DNA of 64,000 nt from Calliopsis andreniformis (GCF_051401765.1 NW_027480532.1:868001-932000), one strand, 5' to 3'; shown: positions 1 to 12,893, numbered from the stretch's first letter. Numbers and translations: made by a program. Notes: generated from the sequence alone by a model not told the origin.

Positions 1-38
1 ATCCTCAACCCTCAGCCCTCATCCTCAATCCTCAATCC

Positions 39-130
39 TAAATTCTCAATCCTCAAACCTCAAACCTCAATCCTCAACCGTCAGTCCTCGTCCTCAATCC
101 TCAACCCTCAATCCTCAATCCTCAGTCCTC
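39..130 (+). repeat. Block E, copy 1
   Basis: Block E is 92 bases from TAAATTCTC through AACCGTCAGTCCTCGTCC to CAGTCCTC. It is preceded by CAGCCCTCATCCTC. Confidence 0.86.
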
Positions 131-173
131 AATCTTCAATCCTCTATCTTCAATCCTCAAACTTCAATCCTCT

Positions 174-238
174 GTTCGCAATCCTCAATCCTCAATCCTC
201 TGACCTCAGGCATCAATACTCAACCCTCAGTCCTCGTC
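174..238 (+). repeat. Block F, copy 1
   Basis: Block F runs from GTTCGCAATCC through CTGACCTCAGGCATC to CAGTCCTCGTC, 65 bases. Confidence 0.86.
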
Positions 239-485
239 ATCAATCCACAACCCTCAATCCTCAATCCTCAATCTTCATTCATCAATATTCAACCTTCCAT
301 CCTCAATCCTTAACCCTCAATCCTCAATCCTCAATCCTCAATGTTCAATCCTCAGCACCCAAACCTCAATCTTCAATCCTCAATCCTCAATCCTCAATCC
401 TCAATTCTCAATCCTCAATCCTCCGTCCTCAAACATCAATCCTGAATCCTCAATACTGAATCCTCAATCTTCAGCCCTCAGTCCT

Positions 486-602
486 CAACAATCAGTTGTC
501 AAACCTCAATCCTCAATAGAATGTCATCAATTCACAGTTTTCAATACTCAATACTCAATCTGCAATCTTCAAATATCTATCCACAAACATCAATTCTCAT
601 CA
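486..602 (+). repeat. Block A, copy 1
   Basis: Block A breaks the heptamer. It starts CAACAATCAG, contains ATAGAATGTCATC and TTCACAGTTTTC, then CTATCCACAAACATC, and ends CTCATCA, about 117 bases in all. This copy has AAATATCTATCC where most have AAATCTCTATCC. Confidence 0.9.
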
Positions 603-830
603 TTCAACCCTCGACACTCAGTCCCCAATCCTCAATATTCAATCCTCAATCCTCAATCCTCAATCCACAATCCTCAACCTTCAATCCTCAATACTCATTC
701 TTCAATCCTCAATCCTCAATGCTCAATCCTCAATTCTCAATCCTCGATCGCCAATTATCAATCCTCAATACTGAATCTTCAATCCTCAATTCCCAATCCT
801 CAACCTTCAATCCTCAAACTTCAATCCTCA

Positions 831-888
831 GTTCGCAATCCTCAATCCTCTGACCTCAGGCATCAATACTCAACCCTCAGTCCTCGTC
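831..888 (+). repeat. Block F, copy 2 (58 bp)
   Basis: Exactly one heptamer shorter than the other copies. Confidence 0.86.
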
Positions 889-1269
889 CTCACTCCACAA
901 CCCTCAATCCTCAATCCTCAATCTTCATTCATCAATATTCAACCTTCTATCCTCAATCCTCAACACTCAATCTTCAATCCTCAATCCTCAATTCTCAATC
1001 TGCAATACTCAATCCTCAATCCTCAATCCTCAATCCTCATTCTTCAATCCTGAATACCCAATCCTCAATTTGCAATCCTCAATCCTCAATCCTCAGTCCT
1101 CAATACTCAACTATCAGTCCTCAATTCTCAATACTCAATCCTCAAGCCACAATCTTCAATCCTCAATACTCAATCTTCAATCCTCAATCCTCAATCCTCA
1201 ATCCTCAATGCTCAATCCTCAATCCTCAATCCTCAGCCCTCAATCCTCAATCCTCAATCCTCAATCCTC

Positions 1270-2818
1270 AATCTTCAATCCTCAATCTTCAATGCTCAAT
1301 ACTCAATCTTCAATCCTCAATCCTCAATCCTCATTCCTCAATCCTCAATCCTCAATCCTCAATCCTCAATCTTCAATCATCAGTACTCAGTCTTCAATAC
1401 TCAATCCTGAATCCTCAATCCTCAATCCTCAATCCTCATTCTTCAATCCTCAGTACACAATCCTCAATCTTCAATCCTCAATCCTCAATCCTCAATTCTC
1501 AATCCTCAATCCTCAATCCTCAGACCTCAAACATCAATACTCAACCCACTGTCCTCGTCCTCAATCCACAACAATCTATCCTCAATCCTCATTCTTCAAT
1601 CATCAATATTCAATCTTCAGTCCTCAATCTTCAATCCTCAATCCTCAATCCTCAATCCTCAATGTTGAATCCGCAATACCCAATCCTCAATCTTCAATCC
1701 TCAATCCTCAATCCTCAACACTCAGTCCTCAATAATCAATCCTCAATCCTCAGTCCTCAAACCTCAAACCTCAATCTTCAATCCTTAATACTCAATCTTC
1801 AATCCTCCGTCATCAATCCTCAACCCTCAATACTCATTCCTCAATCCTCATTCTTCAATCCTCAATACCCAATCCTCAATCTTCAATCCTCAATCCTCAA
1901 TCCTCAATTCTCAATCCTCAATCCTCAGCCCCAAGTCCTCAAATCTCAATCCTCAACCCACAGCCCTCATCCTCAATCCTCAATCCTCAATCTTCAACCC
2001 TCAATCCTGAATCCTCAACCCTCAATCTTCAATCATCAATACTCAATCTGCAACCCTCAATCCTCAGTCCTCAATCCTCAATACTCATTCTTCAATCCTC
2101 AATACCCAATCCTCAATCTTCAATCCTCAATCCACAATCCTCAATCCTCAATCCTCATTCTTCAATCCTCAACACCCAATCCTCAATCTTCAATCCTCAA
2201 TCCTCAATCCACAATCCTCAATCCTCAATCTTCAATCCTCTATACTCAATCCTCAATCCACAATTCTCAATCCTCAATCCTCAATCCTCAATCCTCAGAC
2301 CTCAAACATCAATATTCAACCCTCAGTCCTCGTCCTCAATACTCAACACTCAATCCTCAATCCTCAATCCTCAATGTTCAATCCGCAATACCCAATCCTC
2401 AATCTTCAATCCTCAATCCTCAATCCTCAATCCTCAATCCTCAATCCTCAATTCTCAATCCTCAGTAATCAATCCTCAATCTTCAATACTCAATCCTCAA
2501 TCCTCAATCCTCAATCCTCAATCCTCAATCCTCTGTCCTCAAACCTCAATCCTGAATCCTCAATACTGAATCCTCAATCTTCAGCGCTCAGTCCTCAACA
2601 ATCAGTTGTCAAACCTCAATCCTCAATAGAATGTCATCAATTCACAGTTTTCAATACTCAATACTCAATCTGCAATCTCCAACTCTATCCACAAACATCA
2701 ATTCTCATCACTCAACCCTCGACACTCAGTCCCAAATCCTCAATGTTCAATCCTCAATCCTCAATCCTCAATACTCAAACCTCAATCCTCAACACTCAAC
2801 TATCAATCCTCAATTCTC
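1270..2818 (+). repeat. 1,549-bp tandem higher-order unit, copy 1
   Basis: Landmarks repeat exactly 1,549 bases later: AATGCTCAAT at 1291 and 2840, ATGTTGAATCCGC at 1662 and 3211, block A at 2596 and 4145. Only scattered substitutions separate the copies, for example the phrase around 1790 against that around 3332. Confidence 0.9.
2596..2710 (+). repeat. Block A, copy 2 (115 bp)
   Basis: Two bases shorter: CTCCAACTCTATCC replaces the usual CTTCAAATCTCTATCC. Confidence 0.9.
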
Positions 2819-4367
2819 AATCTTCAATCCTCAATCTTCAATGCTCAATACTCAATCTTCAATCCTCAATCCTCAATCCTCATTCCTCAATCCTCAATCC
2901 TCAATCCTCAATCCTCAATCTTCAATCATCAGTACTCAGTCTTCAATACTCAATCCTGAATCCTCAATCCTCAATCCTCAATCCTCATTCTTCAATCTTC
3001 AGTACACAATCCTCAATCTTCAATCCTCAATCCTCAATCCTCAATTCTCAATCCTCAATCCTCAATCCTCAGACCTCAAACATCAATACTCAACCCACTG
3101 TCCTCGTCCTCAATCCACAACAATCTATCCTCAATCCTCATTCTTCAATCATCAATATTCAATCTTCAGTCCTCAATCTTCAATCCTCAATCCTCAATCC
3201 TCAATCCTCAATGTTGAATCCGCAATACCCAATCCTCAATCTTCAATCCTCAATCCTCAATCCTCAACACTCAGTCCTCAATAATCAATCCTCAATCCTC
3301 AGTCCTCAAACCTCAAACCTCAATCTTCAATCCTCAATACTCAATCTTCAAACCTCCGTCATCAATCCTCAACCCTCAATACTCATTCCTCAATCCTCAT
3401 TCTTCAATCCTCAATACCCAATCCTCAATCTTCAATCCTCAATCCTCAATCCTCAATTCTCAATCCTCAATCCTCAGCCCCAAGTCCTCAAATCTCAATC
3501 CTCAACCCACAGCCCTCATCCTCAATCCTCAATCCTCAATCTTCAACCCTCAATCCTGAATCCTCAACCCTCAATCTTCAATCATCAATACTCAATCTGC
3601 AACCCTCAATCCTCAGTCCTCAATCCTCAATACTCATTCTTCAATCCTCAATACCCAATCCTCAATCTTCAATCCTCAATCCACAATCCTCAATCCTCAA
3701 TCCTCATTCTTCAATCCTCAACACCCAATCCTCAATCTTCAATCCTCAATCCTCAATCCTCAATCCTCAATCCTCAATCTTCAATCCTCTATACTCAATC
3801 CTCAATCCACAATTCTCAATCCTCAATCCTCAATCCTCAATCCTCAGACCTCAAACATCAATATTCAACCCTCAGTCCTCGTCCTCAATACTCAACACTC
3901 AATCCTCAATCCTCAATCCTCAATGTTCAATCCGCAATACCCAATCCTCAATCTTCAATCCTCAATCCTCAATCCTCAATCCTCAATCCTCAATCCTCAA
4001 TTCTCAATCCTCAGTAATCAATCCTCAATCTTCAATACTCAATCCTCAATCCTCAATCCTCAATCCTCAATCCTCAATCCTCTGTCCTCAAACCTCAATC
4101 CTGAATCCTCAATACTGAATCCTCAATCTTCAGCGCTCAGTCCTCAACAATCAGTTGTCAAACCTCAATCCTCAATAGAATGTCATCAATTCACAGTTTT
4201 CAATACTCAATACTCAATCTGCAATCTCCAACTCTATCCACAAACATCAATTCTCATCACTCAACCCTCGACACTCAGTCCCAAATCCTCAATGTTCAAT
4301 CCTCAATCCTCAATCCTCAATACTCAAACCTCAATCCTCAACACTCAACTATCAATCCTCAATTCTC
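2819..4367 (+). repeat. 1,549-bp tandem higher-order unit, copy 2
   Basis: Direct continuation of copy 1. The junction at about 2819 lies where block A flank sequence switches from CAATTCTCAAT-ACTCAATAG (as at the end of copy 2) to CTTCAATCC. After copy 2 the sequence continues into block B at 4377. Confidence 0.9.
4145..4259 (+). repeat. Block A, copy 3 (115 bp)
   Basis: Tandem-duplicate counterpart of the copy at 2596, with the same two-base deletion. Confidence 0.9.
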
Positions 4368-4376
4368 AATACTCAA

Positions 4377-4419
4377 TAGAATATCCTGAATTCTCAGGAT
4401 TCAATACTCAAACCTCAAC
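4377..4419 (+). repeat. Block B, copy 1 (inverted repeat)
   Basis: Block B starts TAGAATATCC and ends CAAACCTCAAC. Its centre is an inverted repeat, ATCCTGA-ATTC-TCAGGAT (4383-4400), seven-base arms around four bases, containing an EcoRI site. Consensus heptamers cannot pair with themselves in this way. Confidence 0.9.
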
Positions 4420-4756
4420 CCTCAACCCTCAGCCCTCATTCTCAATCCTCAATCCTCAATCCTCAATCCTCAATCCTCAATTCTGAATCCTCAGTAATCA
4501 ATCCTCAATCTTCAATACTCAATCCTCAATCCTCAGTCCTCAATCCTCTATCCTCAATCCTCAAACCTCAATCCTCAATCCTCAGTCCTCAAACCTCAAT
4601 CGCCAATCCTCAGCCCTCATCCTCAATCCTCAATCCTCAATCTTCAATCCTCAATCCTCAATCCTCATGCCTCAATCCACAATCCTCAATCCTTAGTCAT
4701 CAAACCTCAATCCTGAATCGTCAATCCTGAATTCTCAATCTTCAGACCTCAGACCT

Positions 4757-4873
4757 GAGCAATCAGTTGTCAATCCTCAATCCTCAATAGAATATTATCA
4801 ATTCACAGTTTTCAATACGCAATACTCAATCTGCAATCATCAAATTTCTATCCACAAACATCAATTCTCATCA
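4757..4873 (+). repeat. Block A, copy 4 (mixed subtype)
   Basis: Begins GAGCAATCAG and has AATATTATC, like the copies at 15267 and 57071, but keeps GTTGTC of the main subtype. It may be a recombinant between subfamilies. Confidence 0.88.
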
Positions 4874-5209
4874 CTCGACCCTCAATACTCAGTCCCCAAT
4901 CCTCAATCTTCAATCCTCAATCCGCAATCCTCAACCCTCAATACTCTGTCCCCAATCCTCAATCTTCAATCCTCAATCCTCAATCCTCAATCCTCCATCC
5001 TCAATCTTCAATCCTCTATACTCAATCCTCAAACCTCAATCCTCAATACTCAATCTTCAATAATCAATCCTCAATTCTCAATCCTCAATCCTCAATCCTC
5101 AATCTTCAATCCTCAATCCTCAATCCTCAATACTCAATCCTCAATCCTCAGTCCTCAGTCCTCAAACCTCAATCCTCAACCCTCAGCCCTCATCCTCAAT
5201 CCTCAATCC

Positions 5210-5301
5210 TAAATTCTCAATCCTCAAACCTCAAACCTCAATCCTCAACCGTCAGTCCTCGTCCTCAATCCTCAACCCTCAATCCTCAATCCTCAGTCCT
5301 C
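5210..5301 (+). repeat. Block E, copy 2
   Basis: Same length and flank as the copy at 39. Confidence 0.86.
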
Positions 5302-6192
5302 AATCTTCAATCCTCAATACTTAATATTCAATCCTCAATCCTCAATCCCCAGTCCTCAATCCTCAATCTTCAATCCTCAATACTCAGTCCACAATCCTCA
5401 ATCCTCAAACTTCAATACTCAATACCCAATCCTCAGTCTTCAATCCTCAATCCTCAATCATCAAATCTCAATCCCCAATCCTCAGTCCTCAGTCCTCAAA
5501 CCTCAATCCTCAACCCTCAGCCCTCATCCTCAATTCTCAATCCTCAATCCTCAATCCTCAATCTTCAATCCTCAATACCCAATCTTCAATAATCAATCTT
5601 CAATCCTCAATCCTCAATCCTCAATCCTGAATCCTCAATCCTCAATCCCCAAACTCCAATCCTCTATACTCAGTCTTCAATCCTCAATCCTCTACCCTCA
5701 GTCCTCATTCTTCAACCCTCAATTCCCAATCCTCAATCTTCAATCCTCAATCCTCAATCCTCAATTCTCAATCCTCAATCCTCAATCCTCAATCCTCAAT
5801 CCTCAGTCCTCAATCCTCAATCTTCAATCCTCAATCCTCAGTCCTCAATCCTCAATCCACATTCTTCAATACTCAATACCCAATCCTCAGTCTTCAATCC
5901 TCAATCCTCAATCATCAAATCTCAATCCCCAATCCTCAGTCCTCAGTCCTCAAACCTCAATCCTCAACCCTCAGCCCTCATCCTCAATTCTCAATCCTCA
6001 ATCCTCAATCCTCAATCATTAATCCTCAATACTCAATCTTCAATAATCAATCCTCAATTCTCAATCCTCAATCCTCAATCCTCAATCTTCAGTCCTCAAT
6101 CCTCGATCCTCAATACTCAATCCTCAATCCTCAGTCCTCAGTCCTCAAACCTCAATCCTCAACCCTCAGCCCTCATCCTCAATCCTCAATCC

Positions 6193-6284
6193 TAAATTCT
6201 CAATCCTCAAACCTCAAACCTCAATCCTCAACCGTCAGTCCTCGTCCTCAATCCTCAACCCTCAATCCTCAATCCTCAGTCCTC
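6193..6284 (+). repeat. Block E, copy 3
   Basis: Counterpart of 39-130 at 6,154 bases. Confidence 0.86.
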
Positions 6285-6327
6285 AATCTTCAATCCTCAA
6301 TCTTCAATCCTCAAACTTCAATCCTCT

Positions 6328-6392
6328 GTTCGCAATCCTCAATCCTCAATCCTCTGACCTCAGGCATCAATACTCAACCCTCAGTCCTCGTC
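6328..6392 (+). repeat. Block F, copy 3
   Basis: Counterpart of copy 1 at 6,154 bases. Confidence 0.86.
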
Positions 6393-8632
6393 ATCAATCC
6401 ACAACCCTCAATCCTCAATCCTCAATCTCCATTCATCAATATTCAACCTTCCATCCTCAATCCTTAACCCTCAATCCTCAATCCTCAATCCTCAATGTTC
6501 AATCCTCAGCACCCAAACCTCAATCTTCAATCCTCAATCCTCAATCCTCAATCCTCAATTCTCAATCCTCAATCCTCTGTCCTCAAACATCAATCCTGAA
6601 TCCTCAATACTGAATCCTCAATCTTCAGCCCTCAGTCCTCAATCCTCAATCCTCAATCCTCAATCCTCATTCTACAATCCTCAATACCCAATCCTCAATC
6701 TTCAATCCTCAATTCTCAATCCTCAATACACAATCCTCAATCTTCAATCCTCAATCCTCAATCCTCAATTCTCAATCCTCAATCCTCAGCCCTAAGTCCT
6801 CAAATCTCAATCCTCAACCCTCAGCCCTCATCCTCAATCCTCAATCCTCAAACTTCAACCCTCAATCCTAAATCCTTAACCCTCAATCTTCAATCCTCGA
6901 TACTCGATCTGCAACCCTCAGTCCTCAGTCCTCAATCCTCAATACTCATTCTTCAATCCTCAATACCCAATCTTCTATCTTCAATCCTCAATCCACAATC
7001 CTCAATCCTCAATCCTCATTCTTCAATCCTCAACACCCAATTCTCAATCTTCAATCCTCAATCCTCAATCCTCAATCCTCAATCCTCAATCTTCAATCCT
7101 CTATACTCAATCCTCAATCCTCAATCCTCAATCCTCAATCCTCAATCCTCAATCCTCAATCCTCATTCTACAATCCTCAATACCCAATCCTCAATCTTCA
7201 ATCCTCAATTCTCAATCCTCAATTCTCAATTCTCAATCCTCAATCCTCAGTCCTCAGTCCTCAAACCTCAATCCTCAACCCTCAGCCCACATTCTCAGCC
7301 CTCAATCCTCAATTCTCAGTCCTCAGCCCTCATACCTCAATCCTCAACCCTAAGACCTCATCCTCAATCCTCAAATATCAATCCTCAATACTCAATCTTC
7401 AATCCTCAATACTCAGTCTTCAATCCTCAATACTCAGTCCTCAATACTCAACTATCAGTCCTCAATTCTCAATACTCAATCCTCAATCCTCAATCTTCAA
7501 TCCTCAATACTCAATCTTCAATCCTCAATCCTCAATCCTCAATCCTCAATCCTCAATGCTCAATCCTCAATCCTCAATCCTCAACCCTCCATCTTCAATC
7601 CTCAATACTCAATCTGCAACCCTCAATCCTCAGTCCTCAATCCTCAATCCTCAATCCTCAATCCTCATTCTTCAATCCTCAACACCCAATCCTCAATCTT
7701 CAATCCTCAATCCTCAATCCTCAATTCTCAATCCTCAATCCTCAATCCTCAGACCTCAAACATCAATACTCAACCCTCAGTCCTCGTCCTCAATCCACGA
7801 CACTCAATCCTCGATCATCAATCTTCAATCATCAATATTCAATCTTCAATCCTCAATCCTCAATCCTCAATCCTCAATTCTCAATCCTCGATCGCCAATC
7901 ATCAATCCTCAATACGCAATCGTCAATCCTCAATCCTCAATACTCAATCCTCAGTCCTCATTCTTCAATCCTCAATCTTCAATCCTCAATCCTCAATCTT
8001 CAATCCTCAATCCTCAATTCTCACTCCTCAATACTCAATCCTCAATCGTCAATCCTCAACCCTCAATCTTCAATCCTCAATACTCAATCTGCAACCCTCA
8101 ATCCTCAGTCCTCAATCCTCAATACTCATTCTTCAATCCTCAATACCCATTCCTCAATCTTCAATCCTCAATCCACAATCCTCAATCCTCAGTCCTCATT
8201 CTTCAATGCTCAACATCCAATCCTCAATACCCAATCCTCAATCTTCAATCGTCAATCCTCAATCCTCAATTCTCAATCATCAATCCTCAATCCACAGACC
8301 TCAATCCTCAATGTTCAATCCTCAATACTCAATCTTCAATCCTCTATCCCCAATCCTCAATCCTCAATCCTCATTCTCCAATCCTCAACACCCAATCCTC
8401 AATCTTCAATCCTCAATCCTCAATCCTCAATTCTCAATCCTAAATCCTCAATCCTCAGACCACAAACATCAATACTCAACCCTCAGTCCTCGTCCTCAAT
8501 ACACAACCCTCAAGCCTCGATCCTCAACATTCAATCATCAATATTCAATCTTCAATCCTCAATCCTCAATCCTCAATACTCAAACCTCATTCCTCAACAC
8601 TCAACTATCAATCCTCAATTCTCAATACTCAA

Positions 8633-8675
8633 TAGAATATCCTGAATTCTCAGGATTCAATACTCAAACCTCAAC
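8633..8675 (+). repeat. Block B, copy 2
   Basis: Full inverted repeat with GAATTC centre. Confidence 0.9.
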
Positions 8676-9146
8676 CCTCAACCGTCAGTCCTCATTCTCA
8701 ATCCTCAATCCTCAATACTCAATCCTCAATATTCAATACACAATTCTCAATCTTCAAACCTCAATCCTCAATCTTCAATCCTCCATCCTCAATCCTCAAT
8801 TCTCTATCCTCAATCCTCAATCGTTAGGCTTCAATCCTCAATACCCAATCCTCAGTCTTCAATCTTCAATCCTTTAATCCTCAACTCTCAATCCTCAATC
8901 CTCAGTCCTCAGACCTCAAACCTCAATCCCCAACCCTCAGCCCTCATCCTCATTCCTCAATCCTCAATCGTCAATCCTCAATCCTCACTCCTCAACGCTC
9001 AATCCTCAATGTTCAATCCTCAATACCCAATCCTCAGTCTTCAATCCTCAATCCTCAAACCTCAATCTTCAATCCTCAGTCCTCAGTCCTCAAACCTCAA
9101 TTCTGAATCCTCAATCCTGATTCCTCAACCTTCAGCCCTCAGTCCT

Positions 9147-9263
9147 CAACAATCAGTTGTCATTCCTCAATCCTCAATAGAATATCCTCAATTCACAGCA
9201 TTCAAAACTCAATACTCAATCTGCAATCTTCCAACCTGTATCCACAAACATCAATTTTCACCA
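9147..9263 (+). repeat. Block A, copy 5 (CCAACCTGTATCC subtype)
   Basis: Diagnostic changes are GTTGTCATTCC, AATATCCTC, CCAACCTGTATCC and AATTTTCACCA. Shared only with copies at 10825 and 19332. Confidence 0.9.
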
Positions 9264-10310
9264 CTCAACCCTCAGCACTCATTCCTCAATGTTCAATCCT
9301 CAATCCTCAACTCTCAATCTTCGATCCTCAATACTGTATCTTCAATCCTCAATCCTCAATCCTCAATCCTCAATCCTCAACCCTCAATCCTCAATCCTCA
9401 ACCTTCAATCCTCAATACTCAATCTTCAATCCTCAATCCTCAATCCTCAATCCTCAAATCTCAATCCTCGATCGCCAATCATCAATCCTCAATACTCAAT
9501 CGTCAATCCTCAATCCTGAAACCCCAATCCTCAGTCCTCATTCTTCAATCCTCAATCTTCAATCATCAATACTCAGTCTTCAATCCTCAATCCTCAATCT
9601 TCAATCCTCAATCCTCAATCTTCAATCCTCAATCCTCAATCCTCAATTCTCACTCCTCAATACTCAATCCTCAATCGTCAATCCTCTATCCCCAATCCTC
9701 AATCTTCAATCATCAATCCTCAATCTTCAATCTTCAATCCTCAATCTTCAATCCTCAACCCTCAATCCTCAGTCCTCAATGCTCAATCCTCAATCCTCAA
9801 TCCTCAACCCTCAATCTGCAATCCTCAATACTCAATCTCCAATCCTCAATCCTCAATCCTCAATCCTCAATCCTCATTCTTCAATCCTCAATACCCAATC
9901 CTCAATACCCAATCCTCAATCTTCAATCCTCAATCCTCAATCCTCAATTCTCAATCCTCAATCCTCAATCCACAGACCTCAATCCTCAATCTTCAATCCT
10001 CAATACTCAATCTTCAATCCTCTATCCCCAATCCTCAATCCTCAATCCTCATTCTCCAATCCTCAACACCCAATCCTCAGCCTTCAATCCTCAATCCTCA
10101 ATCCTCAATTCTCAATCCTCAATCCTCAATCCTCAGACCACAAACATCAATACTCAACCCTCAGTCCTCGTCCTCAATACACAACCCTCAACCCTCGATC
10201 CTCAACCTTCAATCATCAATATTCAATCTTCAATCCTCAATCCTCAAACCTCAATGCTCAAACCTCAATCCTCAACACTCAACTATCAATCTTCAATTCT
10301 CAATGCTCAA

Positions 10311-10353
10311 TAGAATATCCTGAATTCTCAGGATTCAATACTCAAACCTCAAC
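10311..10353 (+). repeat. Block B, copy 3
   Basis: Full inverted repeat with GAATTC centre; counterpart of 8633 at 1,678 bases. Confidence 0.9.
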
Positions 10354-10824
10354 CCTCAACCCTCAGCCCTCATTCTCAATCCTCAATCCTCAATCCTCAA
10401 TCCTCAATATTCAATCCACGATTCTCAATCTTCAATCCCCAATCCTCAATCTTCAATCCTCCATCCTCAATCCTCAATCCTCTATCCTCAATCCTCAATC
10501 GTCAGGCTTCAATCCTCAATACCCAATCCTCAGTCTTCAATCTTCAATCCTTTAATCCTCAACTCTCAATCCTCAATCCTCAGTCCTCAGACCTCAAACC
10601 TCAATCCCCAACCCTCAGCCCTCATCCTCATTCCTCAATCCTCAATCGTCAATCCTCAATCCTCAATCCTCAACGCTCAATCCTCAATGTTCAATCCTCA
10701 ATACCCAATCCTCAGTCTTCAATCCTCAATCCTCAAACCTTAATCTTCAATCCTCAGTCCTCAGTCCTCAAACATCAATTCTGAATCCTCAATCCTGATT
10801 CCTCAACCTTCAGCCCTCAGTCCT

Positions 10825-10941
10825 CAACAATCAGTTGTCATTCCTCAATCCTCAATAGAATATCCTCAATTCACATCATTCAAAACTCAATACTCAATCT
10901 GCAATCTTCCAACCTGTATCCAAAAACGTCAATTTTCACCA
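10825..10941 (+). repeat. Block A, copy 6 (CCAACCTGTATCC subtype)
   Basis: As the copy at 9147, with private changes CACATCATTC and CAAAAACGTC. Confidence 0.9.
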
Positions 10942-11439
10942 CTCAACCCTCAGCACTCATTCCACAATGTTCAATCCTCAATCCTCAAATCTCAATCTTC
11001 GATCCTCAATACTGTATCTTCAATCCTCAATCCTCAATCCTCAATCCTCAGTCCTCAAACCTCACTCTTCAATCCTCAATACCCTATCCTCAATCTTCAA
11101 TCCTCAATACTCAATCCTCAATTCTCAATCCTCAGTCCTCAATCCTCAATCCTCAGACCTCAAACGTCAATATTCAACCCTCAGTCCTCGTCCTCAATCC
11201 ACAAACCTCAATCCTCAATCCTCAATCTTCATTCATCAATATTCAACCTTCCATCCTCAATCCTCAACCCTCAATCCTCAATCCACAATCCTCAATGTTC
11301 AATCCTCAACACCCAATCCTCAATCTTCAATCGTCAATCCTCAATCCTCAATCCTCAATCCTCAATCCTCAATTCTCTGTCCTCAAACCTCAATCCTGAA
11401 TCCTCAATACTGAATCCTCAATCTTCAGCCCTCAGTCCT

Positions 11440-11554
11440 CAACAATCAGTTGTCAAACCTCAATCCTCAATAGAATGTCATCAATTCACAGTTTTCAATA
11501 CTCAATACTCAATCTGCAATCTTCAACTCTATCCACAAACATCAATTCTCATCA
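11440..11554 (+). repeat. Block A, copy 7 (115 bp)
   Basis: Main-type 5' half; CTTCAACTCTATCC in the 3' half gives the two-base-shorter form. Confidence 0.9.
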
Positions 11555-11671
11555 CTCAACCCTCGACACTCAGTCCCCAATCCTCAATGTTCAATCCTCA
11601 ATCCTCAATCCTCAATACTCAAACCTCAATCCTCAACACTCAACTATCAATCCTCAATTCTCAATACTCAG

Positions 11672-11714
11672 TAGAATATCCTGCATTCTCAGGATTCAAT
11701 ACTCAAACCTCAAC
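11672..11714 (+). repeat. Block B, copy 4 (arm broken)
   Basis: CCTGCATTCTCAGG: the innermost base of the left arm has changed, removing one pair and the EcoRI site. Confidence 0.88.
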
Positions 11715-12242
11715 CCTCAACCCTCAGCCCTCATTCTCAATCCTCAATCCTCAATCCTCAATCCTCAATCCTCAATTCTCAATCCTCAGTAATCAATCCT
11801 CAATCTTCAATACTCAATCCTCAATCCTCAGTCCTCAATCCTCTATCCTCAATCCTGAAACCTCAATCCTCAACCGTCAGTCCTCGTCTTCAATACTCAA
11901 CACTCAATCTTCAATCCTCAATCTTCAATCCTCAATACTCAATATTCAATCCTCAATACTCAATCCTCAATCCTCAATCTTCAATCCTCAATCCTCTATC
12001 CTCAATCCTCTATCCTCATTCTTCAATCCTCAATACCCAATCCTCAATTTTCAATCCTCAATCCTCAATCCTCAATTCTCAATCCTCAATCCTCTGTCCG
12101 CAGTCCTCCAACCTCAACCCAAAACCCTCAGCCCTCATCCTCAATCCTCAATACTCAATCCTCAATCCTCAATCTTCAATCCTCAATCCTCAATCTTCAA
12201 TCCTCAATACTCAATCTTCAATCCTCAATTCTCAATACTCAA

Positions 12243-12285
12243 TAGAATATCCTGAATTCTCAGTATTCAATACTCAATCCTCAAC
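12243..12285 (+). repeat. Block B, copy 5 (right arm altered)
   Basis: CCTGAATTCTCAGTATTC: the outer right arm has changed, leaving only CTGA/TCAG paired. Confidence 0.87.
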
Positions 12286-12742
12286 ACGCAACCCTGAATC
12301 CTCAATCCTCAATCCTCAATCCTCAATCCTCAATCCTCAATCTTCAATCCTCAATACTCAATATTCAATCCTCCATCCTCAATCCTCAGTCCTCAATCCT
12401 CAAGCGTCAATCGTCAGGCTTCAATCCTCAATACTCAATCTTCAATCCTCAATCCTCAACCGTCATTCGTCAATCCTCAATCTGCAATCCTCAATACCCA
12501 ATCCTCAATCTTCAATCTTCAACCCCCAATCCTCAACTCTCAATCCTCAACCCTCAAGCCTCAGACCTCAAACCTCAATCCACAACCCTCAGCCCTCAGC
12601 CCTCATCCTCAATCCTCAATCCTCAATCTTCAATCCTCAATCCTCAATCCTGATGCCTCAATCCTCAATCCTCAATCCTCAGTCATCAAACTTCAATCCT
12701 GAATCCTCAATCCTGAATCCTCAATCTTCAGACCCCAGACCT

Positions 12743-12818
12743 GAACAATCAGACGTCAATCCTCAATCCTCAATAGAATATCATCAATTCACAGTTTTCA
12801 ATACTCAATACTCAATCT
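12743..12818 (+). repeat. Block A, copy 8 (truncated, 76 bp)
   Basis: Starts GAACAATCAGACGTC and returns to heptamers after CAATACTCAATCT, losing the 3' part with CTATCCACAAACATC. The same truncation occurs at 42195 and 51965. Confidence 0.87.
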
Positions 12819-12893
12819 TCAATCCTCAATCCTCAATCCTCAATCCTCAATCCTCAATCCTCAATCTTCAATCCTCAATAATCAATCTCCAAT

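Larger units (their letters stand above)
1..487 (+). repeat. Segment duplicated at 6155-6641
   Basis: This stretch matches 6155-6641 at an offset of 6,154 bases with few substitutions, through blocks E and F and up to the start of block A. Here it continues into block A at 486; the partner copy reverts to plain heptamers at that point. Confidence 0.85.
6155..6641 (+). repeat. Partner of 1-487, lacking the following A block
   Basis: It carries the same order of E and F blocks as 1-487. After the shared phrase ending CAGCCCTCAGTCCTCAA it goes into ordinary heptamers instead of the A block, so a deletion or recombination junction lies at about 6641. Confidence 0.82.
4874..8274 (+). repeat. Heptamer satellite without A or B blocks
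   Basis: Nearly 3.4 kb of TCAATCC variants without block A or B. It holds two E blocks (5210 and 6193), one F block (6328), a CGATCG site at 7889, and repeated phrases such as CATTCTACAATCC. Open frames here are repeat artefacts; I see nothing else in it. Confidence 0.9.
8275..9360 (+). repeat. 1,678-bp-spaced duplication, copy 1
   Basis: Phrases recur 1,678 bases downstream: TCCACAGACC at 8291, and block A at 9147 against 10825. It contains one B block (8633) and one A block of the distinctive CCAACCTGTATCC subtype. Confidence 0.85.
9953..11038 (+). repeat. 1,678-bp-spaced duplication, copy 2
   Basis: Matches 8275-9360 with a B block at 10311 and an A block at 10825. The 600 bases between the two copies are less similar, so one copy was probably remodelled after duplication. 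Confidence 0.85.

Noticed and set aside
486..602. Block A as a CENP-B box or other known centromere motif
   Set aside because: I see no match to the CENP-B box consensus in either orientation. A centromeric role cannot be inferred from this sequence.
486..602. Block A as a tRNA, SINE or transposon remnant
   Set aside because: No A-box/B-box promoter pair, poly-A tail, terminal repeats or target-site duplication is visible, and the block is itself rich in heptamer-like phrases.
4383..4400. Block B inverted repeat as a transcription terminator
   Set aside because: No gene lies upstream, there is no T-run after the stem, and it recurs 19 times inside satellite DNA.
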